Shown here in pieces: positions 12,891 to 23,959 of a stretch of DNA of 64,000 nt (positions are counted from its first letter, which is position 1; every line of letters starts with the position of its first letter). The stretch spans positions 1 through 64,000 of the forward strand of contig JAJGOT010000746.1 of NCBI GenBank assembly GCA_022457155.1. The letters are read 5' to 3'. The notes below the pieces were generated by a model that saw nothing but the letters and a program-made list of their open reading frames with translations, was not told the DNA's origin and ran no database searches. The position numbers and the translations under genes are program-made. This DNA comes from Cladopsammia gracilis. Taxonomy: Eukaryota > Cnidaria > Anthozoa > Scleractinia > Dendrophylliidae.

Positions 12891-13051
12891 AATTGAGTGT
12901 TTTTATCATAGATATGTTAAAAGGGTTAATTACTACACTAGTTTCCGTTATGGATATCTTTGGAATGCATGTATTCAGATAAGACCTTTTTGAGTGTTCC
13001 ACTGTCACGATCATTCATTCCTGTGTTATCCTTTGTGAAAGCAAGAGCAAC

Positions 13052-13484
13052 AATTCCGACCGCCATTACTGTGTCGATCCAGAACTGTTGGCATGTGATG
13101 CTTGTCTTGATGCTTGTGGTGCAGTGTGTTTTGGGGAATTCTTCCATGCCAAGTTTCCTCCTTTTATTGCTAGTCAATATTTGAACATTAACCAGCTCGA
13201 ACTGCTTACAATCAGGTCAGCGTATACGCACTGAACAATCAACGTTCAACGAACGCCTTCATGCAGCGTTGTCTACGTGAAATTTGGTTGTTGCTGTCTC
13301 TTAACAATATCCGTTTATCTGCGCGTTACATGAGCGGGAAGTCATAGTCTAACGTTTTAGCGGATGCGTTGAGTCGTTCTCACTTAGACTCCTCGTACTC
13401 AGACTATTTGCAGCATGACGTAGCTACCTTGAACCTTACCCAAGTATTTCCTAGCGACTCTATGTTCGTTTTTAATGTATATTA
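13052..13484 (+). pseudogene. RNase H-like domain remnant of a DIRS-order retrotransposon
   Basis: One frame (about 13073-13212) reads as the first half of the RNase H fold used in DIRS elements, with an initial D.CL..CGA pattern, a FHAKFPPFI segment and a NINQLELLTI helix. The sequence then jumps frame, and about 13217-13480 supplies the second half: VYALNNQRS, FMQRCLREIW and an ADALSRS ending that matches the usual AD.LSR terminus. A TAG interrupts the second part near 13330-13350. The jump appears to have removed part of the domain, so it is not functional. In DIRS elements this domain removes the RNA strand during reverse transcription. Confidence 0.7.
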
Positions 13485-13559
13485 AGTAGCTACTTCCATA
13501 GATCCTTATTAAGTTTATTGATTTTTCTTTCTTTCAATCTGTTTTTCAATTTTATCTCG

Positions 13560-14463
13560 CAGATCACATCGACGCTTTGCAGCAGTATTTAGGAACTATC
13601 CAGGTCCATGCTTTTTGCGACTCCACAAAGCGCTCTATGAGATGCTATATGCGAACATATTTATTGTTTTGCCAATATTTCGATTTCTTGCCTTTCCCAG
13701 TTTCCAAATCCGTTTATTTGCTTTATTTAGTTTTTTTTGTCACGTTCTTTAACGTCATACCGTTCGATCGTTAATTATTTGAGCATTATTTCACATATTA
13801 ACCGCTCGTGTGGTGCCAGTTTTGCCTTTCTTGACGATTTAATATGACGTTTATCTTGCCAAACGAGCGGTGCGTCGGATCTTGGGTGATTGTGTCGCAC
13901 GAAAAGAACCGATCACTGTTGAGATCCTTTTACAATTGTCCCGTCTTTTCGATTTAGATAATCATTTGCACGTCTGCATGCGTGCTTTATTTTTAGTAGC
14001 CTTCTTTTCTTTTTTACGTATCTCTAATTTAGTAGTCTGAAATTGGCGATTTCCAGGCGTGTTTTTTGACACTATCTAGCATGACTTTCACACCGCAAGG
14101 GGTTTTGTTGCGCATCACGTGCACTAAGACACTCCAGTTTCGGGAGCGGGTTTTAGAAATTCCCTTGCCGTTTATTCCCGGTTCGCCCCTTTGTCCTGTC
14201 ACTGCGCTTAGGCAGTATTTAGCTAGTGTACAATTGTCGCCCTCTTCACCATTATTCGTTTGTCAATCTCGGGGATCGTACAGGCCTATCTTGGCTCACC
14301 AGTATAATGCTCTTTCAGCCATTAGGTTTAATCCCGCACAGTATTCCTTACACAGTATTCCTCGCACAGTTTTCGTCGCGGAGGCGCTACATTTGCTGTT
14401 TGTAATCGAGCGCCTACAGCTTTTATTAAATCGCATGGCGATTAGAAGAGTGACGCATATTTA
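13560..14463 (+). pseudogene. Tyrosine recombinase remnant of the same retroelement
   Basis: The 5' part (about 13565-13740) resembles the N-terminal core-binding domain: a YLGTIQVHAFCDSTKRSM helix and a RTYLLFCQYF segment. The middle is broken by stops and frame changes. The last part (about 14066-14390) gives the catalytic-domain pattern VLLRIT.TKTLQF, then CPVTALRQYL and a QYSLHS motif in place of the conserved H..R box. The final Arg-His-Tyr residues cannot be followed because the frame is lost after 14350. In intact relatives this enzyme integrates a circular DNA copy instead of the DDE integrase used by LTR elements. Confidence 0.7.
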
Positions 14464-14934
14464 ATCTATCTCACTCTTTCCAACGAAAATAACTTTAAAA
14501 TTCTCCATTCTATCACAACCAGACTCTCTCCCACATCGTAACTTCTTCTTCTCAAACCCTTTTTTTATTCTTTTTCCCCTTTGGGTTTGGCGGTTTATTG
14601 AATAAACATACGTTTAACCCCATCTACTGAGTCTGTTTGTGGTAGTAATTGAGTGTTTTTATCATAGATATGTTAAAAGGGTTAATTACTACACTAGTTT
14701 CCGTTATGGATATCTTTGGAATGCATGTATTCAGATAAGACCTTTTTGAGCGTTCCACTGTCATGATCATTCATTCCTGTGTTATCCTTTGTGAAAGCAA
14801 GAGCAACCCCCCCCCCCCCCCCCACCCCTCACCCGGTTTAGGGTGTTGTTTCTTGTGCAGTATCAATTTGAATAAACATAGTTCAACATCCGTTTAACCC
14901 CATCTACTGAGTCTGTTTGTGGTAGTTATTGATA

Positions 14935-16130
14935 AGAAAAAGTGCGTGTGCTATAGCTTTGAAGTTGTTAACTATTTTCCTCTCGTATGTTATTGTGTTT
15001 GGCCATTTATAATCGCCAAAACGGGAATCTGAATAACTGGTTATATATATTTAAAGTTAACTTGGTCAGGGGTGAAAGAGTTTTGTTTCCTAAGTACTAG
15101 AAAATCATACTTTTCATACTTTTCACGTTTTTTAAATTTGGCTTTCTTTACATGTAGTATTTTATCTATTAAACATATGATACATATATTAATTTGAGAA
15201 TATCAGTATTATAAAAGTGACAGGCCAAACACGACTCCCGCTAGTTGCATAATGTATAAAGAAACCTCTAGAATAGCTTTCCCAAGAAGGTCTACGAGAT
15301 ATTTGTTCCCCTTTGATCACCAAAATAGAGATGTGACAAATGCTCGATGTATTGTATGACTCTTTTATCTTTGGGATATAAATCTCTTTAATGACAGGAG
15401 GTCAGTTTACATGCTGTGCACACTCACTGCCATTTATAGAATTATTGTTTCCAGTCTATGCCTTCGTTATGCTAGTTCTCTTGGCATATGTTGGAGCGTC
15501 TTTGGCTAACTTTTGTTGCAAGATAAGTAGTGATCGGCTGCAGTTTTTGTTAATTGTTATGAATATGCTTGGATCAGGCAATCTCTGAGGCTCGATTTCC
15601 GCCGCTTTCTCTCGTCCGGTCTCTGAGCCTCCAATCTCTCAGCCGGTGATTTAATGTCTAAGTCTGCGGTGTGCAAGACTTGTGAGAAAGTGGATCTTTA
15701 TCACGGATGTAAGTGTCCAAGATCAAAGTCTGAAGCTGCCGTATCTCTACTGGAATAATGACTTCTTGCAGTTTATGTTTTAGCTCCTTGTTTTATTCTG
15801 TTTTTGAGTAGTGTTTCTTGGAGCTTGAAGAACCTCCTGATCCGTTGTTTCATAATGGCGTTCGGGATTGCATCCCGACATGGCTTGTACAGATATGGTG
15901 ATCTGTTTTGAAAATCTCACGGATGCTAGTGAATTCTTACGTTTTTCCACAGTTTATTTTTTAGTATTTATCAAATTATTATCCTCAAGCTGTAAACTGC
16001 GCATTGTAAATTGGCGTAGAAATAATGGCAAAGTCCCGGGTCGGCGTCATCTAATTACCATTTTGTAAATTCAAATCTCTAAAAATAAACTCACAAACGC
16101 AACTTTGAAATCAATAAATATTTTACCATA
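14935..16130. other. No confident gene; one short Cys-containing frame
   Basis: AT-rich DNA. A frame starting at about 15654 opens MSKSAVCKTCEK and continues with HGCKCP before a stop after about 35 codons. The C..C spacing is suggestive of a zinc site, but nothing around it supports a gene. Confidence 0.35.
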
Positions 16131-16137
16131 AAACTGT

Positions 16138-16560
16138 TCAAAAGTGTTGAATAAATTGGATATTATATTTCGTTATTACAAAACATTGACATTCGAAGAG
16201 TGTGAGGTCACCTTCGCATTTCTCCTGGTCTTCAGATGCCAGAGTTTTATCCAGTTGGTCTAAAAGCCAGTCTTGGCTAGATAAATAAACTTGTTCAGCC
16301 GAATGGAGGTTACGATAAAAATCGCGACATTCGCGAAGAATATTTTTATCGGAAGTCACGATTGAATTGTTGGCACGCAACTCTGAAATTGAGTCGCGTG
16401 TTTGTCGCTGATTTTCAAGCTGGTAGAAATACTCCCGGGAAATACTTGGTCGGTTTTTCCCCCAGCTTTATCCACTGTTTTTTACTGCGAATGATGGCGT
16501 TTTTAGGAGATCTTTGATCTCCGCCAAACGCGTGTGATCATCTGTTGTATTTAAATTACC
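16138..16560 (-). pseudogene. L1/Tx1 ORF2 fragment (linker before the RT palm)
   Basis: About 80 residues are open at 16380-16138, with RDFYRNLHSAEQ, WLLDQLDKTL and DQEKCEGDLTL. These match the segment between endonuclease and reverse transcriptase in Tx1-like ORF2 proteins. Above it, two other frames give KQWIKLGEKPT-type and REYFYQLENQR-type pieces, so at least one frameshift is present. The fragment ends just where the first RT motifs would start. It has no independent function. Confidence 0.65.
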
Positions 16561-16749
16561 ACGAGACAGGACTTCTCACGCTTACGCTCACGGCATCGGT
16601 AATAGGGGGTGGCCGGCAGTTTCTGGAGAAGGGTCGCACGGAGGTTCATTTTTTTGCTTTGTAGTGCAAATTAGGACCTTTGTTATTTAAACCTCACTGG
16701 GATTACAAAATTTAAATAAGAAAGGAAAAACGAAATGAGTTCTGGTAGT

Positions 16750-17461
16750 TGTAGTCAAATGACGCTATCGTGCAAATGGCCTATTGTGGTTACAGGGGGA
16801 GTGTCGTTGCTGGTTGCTGTAGTGGGGGTCGGGAGGCCTCTGGTGTCCCCCCTCCGGGCACTGGAGCCTCGCGGTTCGCCTCGCGGCGTTTCGCCTTCGG
16901 GGAGTCTTTAACAACGCGCTCGGAAGACTGGCACCGGTAGCATAGTATTGGCTGGCCAGTGTACTTAAAAAAATAACTCGAGCCCTTGAGTGACTTATTT
17001 GCGTGGCACTGCCTTTTGTTAACGTGTGAATTCTACGACACGGATGCCGTTCTCGATGTGCGCGTAGCTTTGAAGCAAAGCCGGCGGACTGCTCGCGCTT
17101 TGAGGTCGCCGTATTGTTCCACGAGTTGTAGCAGGTTTTCATCGGGGAATTCAACGGGAATGAAGCATGACACGTGTAGTGCTTTTTGCCGTAAAAGGCG
17201 TAAAGGGATAACGCGGCTTTCGCAGTCAAAGCCCGATGCCGCCAACCGCGTGGCCGATTCTGTCCCAACGATTTCTTCCTTAAAGTTCGGTAACGACTGC
17301 GCTATACTGAGCGAGTCAAGATCCAGGTTTTCCTCCACTATCAAGCGGACAGTAAGTTCTAGTGTGGGCGAACGGCTGGTGTGCGGTACGCGCGGCCATC
17401 TCCACGTAACGCGAGGGCGAGAAAACTCGCGAGACCAAAACCCAAATTGAAAAGCACGCAC
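16750..17461 (-). pseudogene. L1/Tx1 ORF1-like nucleic acid-binding protein remnant
   Basis: The open part (17461-17033) has an RRM-like arrangement: LTVRLIVEEN, HVSCFIPVEFPDENLLQLVEQYGD and VRRLCFK. Downstream, in another frame, are HIENGIRVVEF and a degraded CCHC knuckle (LCYRCQSSERVVKD, with a Cys lost), then a Pro/Arg-rich tail ending near 16770. RRM plus zinc knuckle is a known ORF1 design in Tx1-like LINEs, where the protein coats the LINE RNA. Frameshifts near 17033 rule out an intact product. Confidence 0.55.
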
Positions 17462-17629
17462 TCACCAAAGCGAAGACAGATGGTTACAAGACGCTTTCTT
17501 GCTTGTGGTGAAAAAACGGCACCAAATCTTGTGAAAAAAACTCTCCTTAGTCGTCGAAGTTGAGGATTATTCTGGCTTTTGGTCTTGAAAAAGTGGAGCA
17601 CTGATGAGAAAAGATCCCCCAATGCTGTA

Positions 17630-18278
17630 CAGAGAAGTTGTTAGCAGAGGGGCACGGGTTCCCCTCCTTTTGCAAAAAAAAAAAATAATAATGATGATGA
17701 TAAGGCCCAGCCTATAACATTTTCTAAACACGTCTATTGCATAACCAAATAATAGGACCCCATTTTAGTTACTAGCGTGAAAATGTAAATAACTTCTGTA
17801 AAAATGCAAGGACCACTAGAACAAACAGTAGCAATATATAGCTGGACCGTTACTTGTTTATTAGCCTATCGTGTGCCAGCAATTTATCTTAGCCCATTTT
17901 AAATATTGTAACCGTTTGTTTCCATCTTCACTAAGCTTTCCTAGCCCCTGATGAAGGTTAGTTTTGTCTAACCGAAATATCGGGCATATCTTATTAAAAG
18001 AAATCGAACAAATTTGCTGTCTGATCAGCCTTTTATGTTAAAGTTGTTTTTTTTTGAAAATGTAAAGCCCATTTCGTGAACATAAATTTCTATTGGCTAA
18101 TATGCATCATGTGATGTTTTCATGTACGTATTTTAAGTAGACTTAATCTAAAGGTGCGCTACAACGGCATCTTTACCATATTCACTATCAATTCTTCTAT
18201 TTTGTTTTTATTAACCACACGTTCTAACGCTTTAACGAGATGGCTTTAAGAGCCCTTTGATTTAATTAGACGTGATTC
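17630..18278. other. Non-coding; includes a hammerhead-like or PLE-like motif
   Basis: Contains a run of A and ATG repeats at 17675-17700 and AT-rich DNA. The structured motif at 17948-17985 is listed separately. The last ~150 bases resemble sequence near 23850-23960. Confidence 0.45.
17948..17985 (+). ncRNA. Hammerhead-like core (CTGATGA-hairpin-GAAA)
   Basis: CTGATGA is followed by a six-base stem (GGTTAG with CTAACC) and then GAAA, the arrangement of the CUGANGA/stem II/GAAA core of hammerhead ribozymes. Type I hammerheads are known in the terminal repeats of Penelope-like elements. A possible three-pair stem III (TAT with ATA) then UC follows, but I could not pair a good stem I, so self-cleavage is unproven. 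Confidence 0.35.
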
Positions 18279-18810
18279 TATTTTTATCTCGTTTATGCGC
18301 ATGCGCATGAAACGAGATATAGGTATCATGAACAAGAAAAAGGGACAAAAGTTGTTAACAAAGGTTTCTTTGTTTAACTTTGTGTACTTTTGTCCGGGGG
18401 AGTAGTTCTTTATACAAGCTATATTAAGGCATTGAGGATATAGTTGGTTAAACCGGTTAGGATTTCAAGAAGGTCGTCACATACGGCCACTAAAATTTTT
18501 GGGGAGCTCCCCCGGACCTATTGTTAATTTCCCTAGGGTATTGGGATGTCATGTCATGTCATATTTTTAAGTGGAGGTGTCCGAGACGGCTTAATTGATC
18601 TTCAAAGGTTTAAGAAATTTGTGTTTTTCTTGTCAATCATTTTTCGTAAAGCCATTAGACCTCGTTTAGAAGGGTAAAAAAGGTCAAATGTATGTTTTTG
18701 GGAAACGTAGTTTTAGAAATTCACGGTGTATTTTTATAATGAATGGAGACGTTTTGAGGAAGTTAAATGGCACGGGAAAGTTTGTGTTTTCATATGAGCG
18801 ATAATATAAT
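18279..18810 (+). repeat. Dispersed repeat, copy 2 (TATCTCGTTT...AAACGAGATA head)
   Basis: Same series of blocks as at 11404-11960, in the same orientation, including GGGACAAAAGTTGTTAACAAA and a CCCCGGACCTATTGTTAATT block. Non-coding. Confidence 0.65.
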
Positions 18811-18884
18811 AAATTGAGGAATAATCAATTAAGGAAAATAACGAAATATAATATCCAATTTATTCAACACTTTTGAGAGATTTG

Positions 18885-20110
18885 ACAGATTGTAAAGTAT
18901 AAATAGGTGATGTCATGTTTAATTCTGGCGGAGAATGCAGAGTGAATTTTTGTGTTTAGTTAAATATACGTATTGGATTCGTTTAGCAGTAAAATTTTGT
19001 TCCTAAAGATTATTTTTTTTTAGAGATTTTTGAGGAAAACAGTAATTAGTAATTTCAGTTTTGAATGGGTAAAAATGTTGAGGTGTCATGATTATGCAAT
19101 AGTATGCAAGAGAGGTGAGATTTTGCTGACTAAGCTAATGAAGTATCAATCTTCCGGTTTGATTATGCAAGAGTATGGATTTGGCTTTTGTTCTATTTGG
19201 GAGCTAATTGAAAACATAAGCTTACCGCAATGTTGCGTTACGTGTTAGCATTTCTTATTCACGGGTTGGCTGTGGCGTAATACAATCAAGTTGAAGTTTC
19301 CCCTCAGTCAAATAAAGACTATTTTGAACAAATACGCTAAACTAACATGAAAATTATTTTTTGTCACACTCGAGACTCTTTTGTTACTCACGACTTTTAT
19401 TGATTTGCTGGCTCCTAAAAGGGCTCTTGCCCTTACGCCGGCTATAATAAACACAGGCAACAAGTCGCATTACTTCCGTCTAAAAACTAATACTACACTA
19501 CATTTACCTACATGTATTCATAGAAATATACATATATTTGCCTCAATCAAACAGTGGGCCGGCATAAACGTAGCAGTCGCTAGACTGTCAAAAATGCCAA
19601 CAAAGGTTTTAGCGAGCTCCACGCAGCTATAAAGCGTAGCGAATACAAGCTCAAATTACAGCCTTTACTGAGACACTTACGATACGACCAAAAACAGATC
19701 GCTGGATTCACCCCTCTCATAAAATAGAAGTCTGTATACGGGTGAACATTTCAAGTTCGTTTACCAACAGGTTGCAACTGAACTGACTGAAAATTCTAAA
19801 AACTGACAGGAATCTTCTGCGACACCTCCTTTCAACAACCTTGACGGGCTTTTTTAATTTCGTTCCTATTACAAAGTTATCGTCTTTTTCGTAGAAAAAT
19901 AACCCCCCCCCCCCCCCCCCCCCCGAAAATAACCTTCAGGCTGATTAGGGTATTACATTTCACAATTCCAAACCTGAAAAACTTAGAAATTACCAAAAAA
20001 AAACAAACAAAACTAAACATAAATATATAGCGTTAAATAACGCGAAAACGCGAGGATTTTTTTCCGGATATATAATTGATACTATCCATTAGATTATTAC
20101 AATGGAATTC
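18885..20110. other. No gene recognised; poly-C tract
   Basis: AT-rich non-coding DNA with a poly-C run at about 19903-19924. The block at 19350-19400 resembles 23690-23745, so part of this stretch is a dispersed repeat. Confidence 0.45.
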
Positions 20111-20116
20111 AATTCC

Positions 20117-20679
20117 ATAGGGAACCCACACTCTTATTTGTAAACTGCAAATGGAAATTAAATGAGATATATAAACTTGCCTGTTGTTTTCTTTAATCTG
20201 CTGCGGAGCGAAGTGAAATGAACGATGCGAAAATGATGTTCGTGTCGGCGCTTTGACCGTGTTAGTTTCACAATGCTTTATTTTATGCGGTTGTAAATAA
20301 TGTCACGCGGCTGTTATTATCGTCTCGCGTTTCACTGTTGGTTATTAATTTGAATTAACGGTAATAGATTAATAAATTAATAACCAACAGTGAAACGCGA
20401 GACGATAACGAGAGCCGCGCCGCGGGATGGCATTAAAAACCACAAACCAACAGTGAAACGCAAGACGATAATAACAGCCGCGTGACATTATTCACAACCG
20501 CATAAAATAAAGCATTGTGAAATTAACGGTCAAAGCGCCGACACGAACATCATTTTCGCATCGCAGAACGACGTTCATTTCACTTCGCTCCGCAGCAGAT
20601 TAAAGAAAACAATAGGCAAGTTTATAAATCTCATTTAATTTCCATTTGCAGTTTACAAATAAGAGTGTGGGTTCCCTAT
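20117..20679. mobile_element. Foldback element with arms of about 240 bp
   Basis: ATAGGGAACCCACACTCTTA at the left end and its complement at the right end begin long inverted arms that share GCGGAGCGAAGTGAAATGAA and GACGATAATAACAGCCGCG-type blocks. The centre repeats an ACCAACAGTGAAACGC(G/A)AGAC block. Total length is about 563 bp, and nothing codes for protein. I do not see a convincing target duplication. Confidence 0.75.
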
Positions 20680-20873
20680 CCTATGTCAATTCATTCTATA
20701 GGTGTCAGAACATTCACTGAAGCGTGATGCTTGAAGTTGTTTCTCGCGGTGAATTTGCCTGTTAAAAGAGCTGTAAACCCGGCGCAGCTTTTTCTCGACA
20801 GCTACAGTGAGCTTACTTTACCATTTTGTAAACAAGGCCAAACACACGACAAATTAATCTAGCACTGCTAAAT

Positions 20874-22599
20874 GAGGGTGCTAATGGGGTACCCAATTGT
20901 CAGGTAACTACTATTTTTTCGGCCAATTGTCAGTTAACAAGAGGCTACACTGGTAGCCTATACTCATACGCTTGTATAAGAAAGTTTTATGTTTTTTCTT
21001 TTTTAACTGGGTCACGCTGTCGGAAATCGGTTCATTTCATTATTTTCATTCATTGATCTTATCAAGTGATTTAGCTTGACAAGTAGGAAATTACGTATAT
21101 CAGTAAGGCTTTTAAATTTGCAAAGTTAAGATAAGATTACTTTACAGGCCATGTGAATGACCAGAGTGGATGCGTTTTCGGGATTGGTGAACATTGTGAC
21201 TAAAGATCTAGGGACTTTGCGATTAAATCATTCTTACTTGAGAATTGTCATGCACTTCTTGTGCCAAACAGAGGCGTTCGCGACAACGCACCCCTTCCCT
21301 CTCAACGAATTTTGCGTGACATAAGCCTTGTTTTGTTTACATAAAGCCAGAGACAGAGAATGTATGGCAAACTAAAACAAGCAACAGGCCCCCAAAATTT
21401 GTCAGTAGAACTCTTTGCCGTGTAGCTTTAGTTTATATTTTTTTTTAGAACAGCCGCTTTACGAAAATTATTCGACATTAGATTCTCATTAAAACCATAA
21501 TTTCTCACCCGTCAAGATAGCTTCCAAAACCGTAATAAGGATCGTCAGTAAGATGTCTGTTTGATACAGGATCGTACACAGACAGTATGGGAAGGGAAAA
21601 AAATCGAAACTCACTGATGCTTGTGTCCAATAAAATACGGTGTGTCCACTTACTTTGGAGTCTGCTTAATACAGGTTTTAGTGTAATCAGAAATCTTACT
21701 CATTTAATCTAACACTGAAAAGGGCTCGTGTGGTCAACCCCGGGGTCAACCCGCGTTCGCGTGCTAGGACAAAATGACGAAACAAAATACACGCCATGTA
21801 TCTCACTTGTCGCACTTCCTATTAGAAAAGGTAGCTCCATTTCCAACTGAGCCTTTGTAACAGCTTTCCCGTCGATCTTCTCTAATCGGAACAACTTTAA
21901 ATCAAACGCACCGAGTCCAAACTTTCCGCTTATTGTTTGATTATATGTCCATTGAATTGTGCTTTGTCATGTCAAACGGTATGCGACTTATGTGTCATTC
22001 GAATGCCGATCCTTTGTCGTCATCTCGATAAAAACTCAGAATAACTTTGACCACGCCACTCGACGCCATCACGGAGATTAAGGTCAACGCTCTATGACCC
22101 TGGTACCTTTCGCATATAATATCGGTTAATATGTCACCTGGTCACGCAGCGAGGCAGGTAAAAGTCACAAAACAGCTTTGCTGTTAGGAAAAAACTATGT
22201 TGCTTTTATTAACAACAACAATCGTTAATTTAGTATAATTAATAGAATGCCACTTAACTGTTACCGTATTTTCTTGATTAAACGCCGGGCCCCGAATAAA
22301 CGCCGGGTATAATAGAGGAGGTTGTAAGTAAGCTCCTCGAACGTTTGTTTGTGGTATAATAAACTTAAGATTTAAGGGCAAGGTACAAGGCTGCCAAGAA
22401 AAACGAATAATAACCCTTTCTTAAAAAATGGCGGGCGAGAAAAAACTGCTGATACAAAGAAACGCCTGGTCCACAAGGCCAAGTTTGAAATAAACGCCGA
22501 GGGCATTTAATAGAGAAAATACGGTAACTTTTCATTTATCAGTTAACTACTATATTTTTGGGCAATTGTCAGTTAACTGTTAACCCCATTAGCACCCTC
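20874..22599. mobile_element. Non-autonomous DNA transposon with GAGGGTGCTAATGGGGT ends
   Basis: The ends GAGGGTGCTAATGGGGT and ACCCCATTAGCACCCTC are inverted, and CTAAAT is repeated directly outside them (20868-20873 and 22600-22605). Subterminal blocks with AATTGTCAG(T/G)TAACTA are also inverted. The interior of about 1.7 kb has no transposase signature and contains a nested MITE at 22264-22524. Confidence 0.7.
22264..22524. mobile_element. MITE with TA-flanked CCGTATTTTC ends, nested in a larger element
   Basis: Inverted ends CCGTATTTTC and GAAAATACGG are each flanked by TA (22262-22263 and 22525-22526). Subterminal TTAAACGCCGGGC and GCCGAGGGCATTTAA blocks also pair loosely. TA duplication fits Tc1/mariner-type mobilisation. 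It sits inside the element at 20874-22599, so it inserted later. Confidence 0.7.
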
Positions 22600-22609
22600 C
22601 TAAATGCAC

Positions 22610-23955
22610 TGGTATTCTGAATTTCACTTTTGCCGGAACGCAATTGGCATTAAAAATTAAAATGAAAAAAACTCACGAGATAATAATGCCTTTTGTCACA
22701 ACATTTCACCCACGACTGAAAAACCTTAAACAAAAACTGATGAAAAATGGAGTTTCGTTCAAAACCAACCATTCCTGAAAACTATTTACAAAACGCCGCC
22801 TAACATATCATACAAGACGTAAATAACTTAACGACATACCCAAAACAGCCAAACTTTGAAAGCTAATATAAATGCATCGCAACCGCAAAACCACATAGCG
22901 GAGTCGGTGCAGGCCTGTCATGAACCTCATTTCGATCTAAGGGAAACTAAAAAAGTGACCGCCAGGAGTGGTGTCCTGTTTACCCGCTCCAGACCCAATA
23001 TTTTCTATATAAGTGCGTCCCTAGCAGACGTGACCGAAAAATAACCACGTGATCACCATTTTCCCGCCATTTTTCACGTCCAAATATATAAAACAGCAGA
23101 CTTGATACTTTAGCTAACTACAAAACTTTCCGTTTCATTATGCAAGAGCAGGAACAGCAAAATACCATAAATTTTGACTTTCGTTCTATTTTCGAATACT
23201 GCTGGAGAGTTGAAAAGAAATGGCTGATGGCGCGATGTCTGCTGAACATAGCTCAAATTGTCCTGGCATGGGGACAGGCAGCTCTAGAGAAATGACATGT
23301 TATGGTCTCCTTTCATTAGTTTCGGCACATGTGAAGTTCAATGTTTGAACCGGGACTTACTTGAAAGAATATTAAAGATTCAGTCACTATTTGTTGTGCC
23401 AATTGATATTTTGATAATTAATATTAATATGTCATCTGATCAGATATAAAGTCATTGCACGTGACGTATTATCGATCACTTGATAGGTTTGTGGCTTTTA
23501 ATTGTTTTGAAATTGCGGCAATCTATTGTATTTGATTTAGAAAGTCTTTTCTTTTGTCAAATATCCCAACAGAAAATAGACAATGAATAACTGAAAATGC
23601 ACTGTGTAAATTGAACCAACAACACATTTTCATCGTCAATTAGCTAGCAAGGCGGGAAAAGTCTTTCACTTTCACTTCACTAACATCAAAATTATTTACA
23701 TTCACACTCGTGATTCTTTGTTGCTCATAACTTTTATTGACTTGCACCAACACGAATTTTCAAACTTTCTTTCAATCTTCTCTATCCTGCCAAGAACCAT
23801 ATCCAGTTGACTACTGCGCCTCGCATTTTCTACAATAATGTCTGATTCTACAACGCCATCTTTACCATATTTATTTTATATTTATTTAAGATTCTTCTTT
23901 TTTTAACCTCAAGTTCCAACGCATTAACGAGATGGCTTTAAGAGCCCTTTGATAG
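22610..23955. other. No gene recognised
   Basis: AT-rich non-coding DNA. Parts near 23690-23960 repeat sequences found near 18.1-18.3 kb and 19.35 kb. No domain signatures in any frame. Confidence 0.45.
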
Positions 23956-23959
23956 ACTT

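Larger units (their letters stand above)
12891..14930 (+). mobile_element. Shortened tyrosine-recombinase retrotransposon with split direct repeats (Ngaro/PAT-like)
   Basis: Repeat A1 (12891-13051) and A2 (14647-14807) are 161 bp each, collinear, with about two mismatches by eye. Repeat B1 (about 14599-14646) and B2 (about 14868-14928) share a GTTTAACCCCATCTACTGAG block. The order A1-body-B1-A2-B2 is the split-direct-repeat layout known for Ngaro and PAT elements of the DIRS order. The body holds an RNase H-like remnant followed by a tyrosine recombinase remnant, the gene order of this group. No reverse transcriptase catalytic region is visible, so the copy is internally deleted. A poly-C run (14807-14823) separates A2 from B2. 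Confidence 0.75.
16138..17625 (-). mobile_element. Internally deleted L1/Tx1-type LINE
   Basis: On the minus strand an ORF1-like remnant (17461 down to about 16750) is followed by a short piece of ORF2 (about 16560 down to 16138). That is the order expected for a two-ORF L1/Tx1 LINE, but the endonuclease and most of the reverse transcriptase are missing. A 45-base block at 16131-16178 recurs as its reverse complement at 18836-18882, so a wider rearrangement involves this locus. Confidence 0.65.

Noticed and set aside
16986..17450. 154-codon plus-strand frame
   Set aside because: Opposite strand to an ORF1-like protein with RRM-type segments; composition is that of an antisense shadow.
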